DNA of 64,000 nucleotides from Candidatus Eremiobacterota bacterium (lineage in GTDB: Bacteria; Vulcanimicrobiota; Vulcanimicrobiia; Vulcanimicrobiales; Vulcanimicrobiaceae), in assembly GCA_019240525.1 (NCBI GenBank), contig JAFAYE010000001.1:407300-471299 (forward strand), written 5' to 3'. Both the position numbers and the translations under genes were made by a program. A model generated the notes under the pieces. It was given only the letters and a program-made list of their open reading frames with translations, had not been told where the DNA came from and did no database searches. This document shows, piece by piece, positions 59,860 through 64,000 of the stretch. The number at the start of each line of letters is the position of its first letter. The stretch's first letter is position 1.

Positions 59860-60978
59860 TTACTCGAATGTTATGAAGGCTCCGCAAACATCGTTGGCAA
59901 GGAATCGACCTCGCTGCGTCAGTCGCACGGCGTCTCCAACCCGCTCGAGCAATCCCGTTTGCGCGAACCGACTTACGACGGGAGCGTAATCGGCCATGAC
60001 ATCGACCCCGTATCGTTCTTTGAACTCGCTTAGTCGAACCCCCTGCGCGGTCCTCAATGCAAGCATGACCGCCTCCCCCACGCGCTTGCGACCGTGCAGT
60101 CGCTCGGCTTGCGACGGAATCGGTTGCCCCGCGAGTGCCGCGTCGATGTATTCTGAAAGCGAGCGCGTATGGACGCTTCGGACGCCGGCACGATACGATG
60201 CCGCGCCGACGCCGAGCCCGATGTAGTCGCCGTTCGCCCAATAGTTGCAGTTATGCTCGCAACGATGCCCTTCCCGCGCGAAGTTGCTAATTTCATACTG
60301 CTCGTAACCGGCAGCCTCGAGCGTTTCGAGGGCGATTTCATAAAGCTCGCCTTCGCGATCGCCGTCAAAAAAAACGGCAGGCTCCCGCGCATGCCAAGCC
60401 GCATACGGCGTACCGTCCTCGATCGTCAGACCATACGCGGAAACGTGATCGACGTCGAGCGCGATAGCGGCGCGCAAGCTGCGCCGCCAGCTCTCGGGCG
60501 TTTGCCCCGGCACCGCGAACATCAAGTCGACCGAGATGGATTGAAGCTTTGCCTCGCGCGCGAGCGCGACGACGCGCTCGATCTGCGCGACGGTGTGCTT
60601 TCGCCCGAGCGTTTGAATTTCGTTGGGCTCGAACGACTGCACGCCGATCGAAAGGCGCGTAATTCCCGCCTGACGATACGCGGCGAAGTCGTCGTCGCGA
60701 ACGAGCTCGGGGTTTACTTCGATCGAAAGCTCGGTAGCGCCGTAAAGCCGCAACTGTAGACGCGCTAGAAGCGCTGCGATCGTCGGCGCATCGTACGCGT
60801 TCGGCGTGCCGCCGCCAAGATAGATCGTCGAAACCTTGAAGCTCGGTTCGCGCTCGATCTCGGCACCGAGTGCGTCGAGATATCGCTGCGCGGCGCTTTG
60901 GCGCAGCGGCCACTTCGCGAAATCGCAATAGGGACAGAGATACGGACAAAAGGGAAGGTGAACGTAGACGCCGAGCAT
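59860..60978 (-). CDS. hemW: Radical SAM heme chaperone HemW
   Basis: A 372-aa radical SAM protein: CPYLCPYCDFAKWPL is the CxxxCxxC cluster motif, IYLGGGTPNAYDA and NPELVRDDDFAAYRQAGI bind SAM, and the C-terminal HemN-type domain (NCNYWANGDYIGLGVGAASY) follows. HemW inserts heme into respiratory enzymes; it lacks the extra Cys of coproporphyrinogen dehydrogenase HemN. It follows plsX by 15 bases. Confidence 0.9.
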   Translation of the reverse strand: MLGVYVHLPFCPYLCPYCDFAKWPLRQSAAQRYLDALGAEIEREPSFKVSTIYLGGGTPNAYDAPTIAALLARLQLRLYGATELSIEVNPELVRDDDFAAYRQAGITRLSIGVQSFEPNEIQTLGRKHTVAQIERVVALAREAKLQSISVDLMFAVPGQTPESWRRSLRAAIALDVDHVSAYGLTIEDGTPYAAWHAREPAVFFDGDREGELYEIALETLEAAGYEQYEISNFAREGHRCEHNCNYWANGDYIGLGVGAASYRAGVRSVHTRSLSEYIDAALAGQPIPSQAERLHGRKRVGEAVMLALRTAQGVRLSEFKERYGVDVMADYAPVVSRFAQTGLLERVGDAVRLTQRGRFLANDVCGAFITFE

Positions 60979-60993
60979 ATTCGGCGGGGCCGC

Positions 60994-62001
60994 TTAGGTG
61001 GCAGCGAGGTGCGGTACGATGAGCTCGCTAATCTTTCCCACGACGTCGTGATTGACTTCCTGAACGGCCGCGCCGATTGCATGCTTGATCGCGTTACGAC
61101 TCGCTCTACCGTGCGTCACGATACAGTTTCCGCGCAATCCCAAAAGGGGCGCCCCTCCGTACGTTTCGTAGTCGAAGCGTTTGCGAAGCTGCTTGAGCGC
61201 CGGTGCCAACATCGCCGTACCTATCTTGGTGAGTAAACCCCCGCCCAGGAGTGTGTCTCGCATGATGCGAGCTAAATCCGCAATCATGCCTTCGCCGGTC
61301 TTGAGCACAACGTTGCCGACAAAACCGTCGGCGACGATGACGTCGGCGAGGTTGTGAAAGAGATCGCTTCCCTCGACGTTACCGATGAATCGAACCGGTG
61401 CCGACTCCAAAAGGCGCGCGGCCTCGAGCACCAGCTGATTGCCCTTGCTCCGCTCCTCGCCCACGGAGAGGATGCCAACGCGCGGGTTGGCGACATTCAG
61501 CACGCCTTTCGCATAGGCCGATCCCATGATTGCGAACTGTTCGAGCCACTCGGGCTTACAATCGACATTCGCGCCCGAGTCGAGCAGAACGGTCGGGCCG
61601 TCGAGCGCCGGCCAAACGGTGGCGATGGCGGGGCGCGAGATGCCTTCGATTGGTCGCAGCTTGATCAGTGCGATGGCCAAGAAGGCGCCGCTATTACCGG
61701 CGGAGACTACTGCGTCGGCCTCACCGCGCTTCACCAGCCCGACGGCGACGCCCAACGAGGTGCGCTCGCACGATCGAAGCGCGATGGATGGTGAGAGGTC
61801 CATTGCCACCGCTTCAGGCGCGTGAATTTGCTGGACACGCTCCGCACCGGGACCCTTGAGAAGCGGACGAACGCGTGCCTCGTCGCCGACCAGCAGAACG
61901 TCGGCTTCGAACTCCGCGGCCGCAAGCAGAGCGCCCGCGACAATTTCATGGGGGGCGTGGTCGCCTCCCATCGCATCGACCGCAATACGCGCTCGACCCA
62001 T
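60994..62001 (-). CDS. plsX: Phosphate acyltransferase PlsX
   Basis: A 335-aa PlsX: RIAVDAMGGDHAPHEIVAGA opens the Rossmann-like fold, and VVSAGNSGAFLAIALIKLRP, LDSGANVDCKPEWLEQFAIM and FVGNVVLKTGEGM are signature blocks. It makes acyl-phosphate from acyl-ACP for phospholipid synthesis. ATG 62001 is favoured because the protein then starts directly at the conserved fold; 62049 (TTG) is also open. It heads the long minus-strand core operon and diverges from rpmB. Confidence 0.93.
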   Translation of the reverse strand: MGRARIAVDAMGGDHAPHEIVAGALLAAAEFEADVLLVGDEARVRPLLKGPGAERVQQIHAPEAVAMDLSPSIALRSCERTSLGVAVGLVKRGEADAVVSAGNSGAFLAIALIKLRPIEGISRPAIATVWPALDGPTVLLDSGANVDCKPEWLEQFAIMGSAYAKGVLNVANPRVGILSVGEERSKGNQLVLEAARLLESAPVRFIGNVEGSDLFHNLADVIVADGFVGNVVLKTGEGMIADLARIMRDTLLGGGLLTKIGTAMLAPALKQLRKRFDYETYGGAPLLGLRGNCIVTHGRASRNAIKHAIGAAVQEVNHDVVGKISELIVPHLAAT

Positions 62002-62058
62002 GGCGGGCCGTCTTTGGGAGGCACCAACGGAATCCTTGCCTATCGTCAACTTTTTCGC

Positions 62059-62087
62059 TTGCTCCCAAGGCGCGGCCGTGATACTAT
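62059..62087 (+). promoter_or_regulatory. Promoter of rpmB
   Basis: Plus strand: -35 TTGCTC (62059-62064), 17-bp spacer, -10 TACTAT (62082-62087). Only nine bases lie between the -10 box and the rpmB ATG, and there is no ribosome-binding site, so the mRNA is probably leaderless. Confidence 0.55.
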
Positions 62088-62096
62088 CGGCCGGCT

Positions 62097-62288
62097 ATGG
62101 CAAAGCGGTGTGAAATTTGCGGAAAAGGCCCAAAAGCCGGCAACAACGTCAGTCACGCTATGAATAAGACGAAGCGTCGCTGGCTGCCAAATCTACAATC
62201 GGTCCGCGTCGACGATCGCGGCGTTCACCGCACCGCGCGCGTCTGCACCGGCTGCCTTCGCTCGAATCGAGTCACGCGCCGCGCCTAG
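62097..62288 (+). CDS. rpmB: 50S ribosomal protein L28
   Basis: A 63-aa L28: [20 protein letters not shown] and then [13 protein letters not shown] match the family, with a zinc-binding four-Cys version (CEIC and CTGC). The gene is the only plus-strand core gene in this part; it diverges from plsX and converges with thiL (one base between). Confidence 0.97.
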   Translation: MAKRCEICGKGPKAGNNVSHAMNKTKRRWLPNLQSVRVDDRGVHRTARVCTGCLRSNRVTRRA

Positions 62289-62289
62289 T

Positions 62290-63270
62290 CTAGGTGGCAG
62301 CCTGTTGCGCGAAGTGATCCCAGCCCGAAGGTTCCAAAGTCTTTCCACGATAAGTGACACCGCGCTCGGTGCTTAGCGCGCCAACCCTGCATAACTCGCG
62401 TCCAAAACGTTTCTCGTAACACCTCGCTAGGTGGCCGAATGCGCGCGGCCGGATTGCGACGAGCAGTTCGAAATCGTCGCCGCCCTTTAGAGCGAAATCA
62501 TCGGCGTCTTCTCCGTGCAACTGCGCTACCGCGCGGGCCGATACGGCGACCGGGACGCCTTCGAGCGTTGCGCCGCATCCGCTTGCGGCTGCCAGCCGAT
62601 GAACGTCGGTCGATAAGCCGTCTGAAAGATCGGTCATCGCGGTGACGTTGCGGCTGGCCCCGAGAAACTTTCCTTCCGCAACTCGCGGCTGAGGCCGGCG
62701 AAATGCTTCGATCGCTTCTTCGCGTCCTTCGACGTTCGTCGCCGCGGGATCGCGTGTCAGCTCGAGGCCGGCTCGCGCAGCGCCCAGCGGACCGGTAACG
62801 GCAAGCACCTGGCCGGGCCTTCCGCCGTCGCGCAACTTTACATTCGAGGTACGGACTTCGCCGACGACCGTCACGGCAATCGTCAGCCCGCGCGCGCGGG
62901 AAAGATCCCCTCCAACGATCGCGAGCTTAAACCGCGCCGCGCAAGCCGCGATACCGCTATAGAGTTCGAGGATCTCCTCGCAACTCGACCCGAGAGAAAA
63001 ACCCAGAGCAACGGTTCCCAACACGGGCCGCGCACCCATCGCAGCAAGATCGCTCAAATTTGCCGCCATAGCGCGCCATCCGGCGTCTCGGAGCGACATC
63101 GCATCCCGGGTAAAGTCGACGTCTTCTACCAACATGTCGCTCGAGATGGCGCTGCGGTGCGAGCGTGAGGGCTGCCACAGCGCCGCGTCGTCGCCGATGC
63201 CAAGCTTGACGCCATTCCCTGTCACGCGACAGAGCTCGGCTATCTTCGCAATGACCTCGTCTTCGGTCAC
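62290..63270 (-). CDS. thiL: Thiamine-monophosphate kinase ThiL
   Basis: A 326-aa AIR-synthase-fold kinase: LGIGDDAALWQPSRSHRSA carries the metal-binding Asp pair, DMLVEDVDFTRD, AMAANLSDLAAMGARPV and TAMTDLSDGLSTDVHRLAAA are signature blocks. It phosphorylates thiamine monophosphate to the active diphosphate. It overlaps rpe by four bases. Confidence 0.95.
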   Translation of the reverse strand: MTEDEVIAKIAELCRVTGNGVKLGIGDDAALWQPSRSHRSAISSDMLVEDVDFTRDAMSLRDAGWRAMAANLSDLAAMGARPVLGTVALGFSLGSSCEEILELYSGIAACAARFKLAIVGGDLSRARGLTIAVTVVGEVRTSNVKLRDGGRPGQVLAVTGPLGAARAGLELTRDPAATNVEGREEAIEAFRRPQPRVAEGKFLGASRNVTAMTDLSDGLSTDVHRLAAASGCGATLEGVPVAVSARAVAQLHGEDADDFALKGGDDFELLVAIRPRAFGHLARCYEKRFGRELCRVGALSTERGVTYRGKTLEPSGWDHFAQQAAT

Positions 63271-63920
63271 GCCAAGCGTGCGCGAATCCGGCGCAGCGCC
63301 TCACCCGGATCCGCTTGGCCGAAAATCGCCGAGCCCATGACCAGCACGTCGGCGCCGGCCTCGACGAGAGCCTGAGCGTTCTCGGCGTCGACTCCGCCGT
63401 CCACCTCGATCAAACACGCCGTATTTCGGCGATCGAGCAGCGCGCGTGCCTCACGGACCTTCTCCAATGCCCGCGGGATGAAGCGTTGCCCGCCAAAGCC
63501 GGGATTGACGCTCATCACGAGTACGGTCTCGCAATCCTCGATGATGTCTTGCAGCATTGCAACCGGCGTTTGCGGACAGATGGCGACGCCCGGCTTCGCG
63601 CCGGAGTCGCGAATATGCGTCAGCAGCCGTTGAGCGTGAGACGTTGCTTCCAAATGGAACGTTATGCGATCGCATCCGGCGCGGCGGAATTCGTCCACGT
63701 ATCGCTCGGGTTCGGCGATCATCAAATGCGCATCGAATACGAGCGGCGAAAGATTCCGCAAGTCGCTGATGATCTTCGGACCCCAGGTGATGTTCGGCAC
63801 GAAGTGGCCGTCCATAACGTCGAGATGCAGATACTGCGCGCCGGCATTCTCCACGCTCGCTACCTGTTCGGCAATTCGCGCAAAATCGGCAGACAACAAC
63901 GACGGCGCGAGGATCGGCAC
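63267..63920 (-). CDS. rpe: Ribulose-phosphate 3-epimerase
   Basis: A 217-aa TIM-barrel enzyme: ILAPSLLSADFARIAEQVA, YLHLDVMDGHFVPNITWGP, DAHLMIAEPERYVDEF, VLVMSVNPGFGGQRFIP and IEVDGGVDAENAQAL carry the catalytic Asp and His residues. It interconverts ribulose- and xylulose-5-phosphate. GTG 63920 puts the start at PILAPS as in homologues; TTG 63968 is the longer alternative. It precedes thiL in one run. Confidence 0.95.
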   Translation of the reverse strand: MPILAPSLLSADFARIAEQVASVENAGAQYLHLDVMDGHFVPNITWGPKIISDLRNLSPLVFDAHLMIAEPERYVDEFRRAGCDRITFHLEATSHAQRLLTHIRDSGAKPGVAICPQTPVAMLQDIIEDCETVLVMSVNPGFGGQRFIPRALEKVREARALLDRRNTACLIEVDGGVDAENAQALVEAGADVLVMGSAIFGQADPGEALRRIRARLA

Positions 63921-63970
63921 CTGTCGGCGGTTCGCCCGCTCGTTGCTCGACTCCGCTCGTGACCACAATG

Positions 63971-64000
63971 CTAGAACGGCGATGGTGTCGGTGATGGACC
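63971..64000 (-). CDS. Pro/Ser-rich C-terminal end of an upstream gene, partial
   Basis: The nine codons at the window edge read GPSPTPSPF followed by TAG (63971-63973), in frame on the minus strand, as expected for the proline-rich tail of a protein encoded beyond the window. In Bacillus a PASTA-type kinase and a GTPase precede rpe, so a PASTA kinase tail is possible, but nine residues cannot show this. Confidence 0.3.
   Translation of the reverse strand, partial: GPSPTPSPF

Overview
The window is GC-rich, densely packed bacterial chromosome. It looks like a diderm (Gram-negative envelope): there are more than a dozen lipoprotein or TAT signal sequences, a TonB-dependent receptor and a periplasmic molybdenum aldehyde oxidoreductase. 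Yet it carries Firmicutes/Terrabacteria-style traits: a SigH-type sigma factor, a yacL-ispD-ispF-cysE-cysS-rlmB-sigH gene order, an RsbU/V/W-type module and a LexA box of the CGAAC-N4-GTTCG type. My best guess is an Eremiobacterota-like (WPS-2) lineage; this is inference from gene content, not a database match.

Left part (1-32 kb), accessory and envelope functions. It holds exported beta-propeller or repeat lipoproteins (partial NHL-like, GloVer repeats, YncE-like, BNR/Asp-box, HAF-like), small lipoproteins, an ornithine-cyclodeaminase/APC-permease pair, a pentapeptide-repeat protein, and a five-gene overlapping operon for a PaoABC-like periplasmic aldehyde oxidoreductase with XdhC and MocA maturation factors (16132 to 10977, minus). 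Upstream on the same strand are a TAT-exported asparaginase and a GNAT. Then come an Oar-like TonB receptor, a cyclase/NB-ARC/TPR regulator, an aquaporin-DJ-1 pair, a HAD-ATPase fusion, a LuxR regulator and a tiny lipoprotein with a duplicated motif.

Middle part (31-49 kb). It holds a patatin, a small hydrophilic stress-like protein, three tandem secreted PF04185 phosphoesterases (a fourth lies at 6.3-7.6 kb), an RsbU-V-W partner-switching operon led by an unlisted 55-aa Cys/His protein, the imuA-imuB-dnaE2 SOS mutagenesis operon with a LexA box in the promoter spacer, then yqjG, an orphan WtpA/ModA-like binding protein and msrB.

Right part (48.8-64 kb), core genome. Four tRNAs (Thr-TGT, Tyr-GTA, Gly-TCC, Thr-GGT) keep the order of the classic thrU-tyrU-glyT-thrT cluster but are spread apart by inserted exported-protein genes, including a G1 (eqolisin-like) peptidase. 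Upstream on the minus strand is sigH with its own promoter, then the long operon plsX-hemW-yacL-ispD-ispF-ydeI-cysE-cysS-rlmB. rpmB (plus) diverges from plsX, and rpe-thiL lie at the window edge.

A hairpin-forming repeat built on CTTCGACAAGCTCAG occurs at three loci (10.8-11.0, 45.4 and 53.4 kb), each just after the stop codon of a minus-strand gene and in one case inside it. No rRNA, CRISPR array, insertion sequence or prophage was seen. No stretch longer than 300 bases lacks a gene or an annotated repeat.
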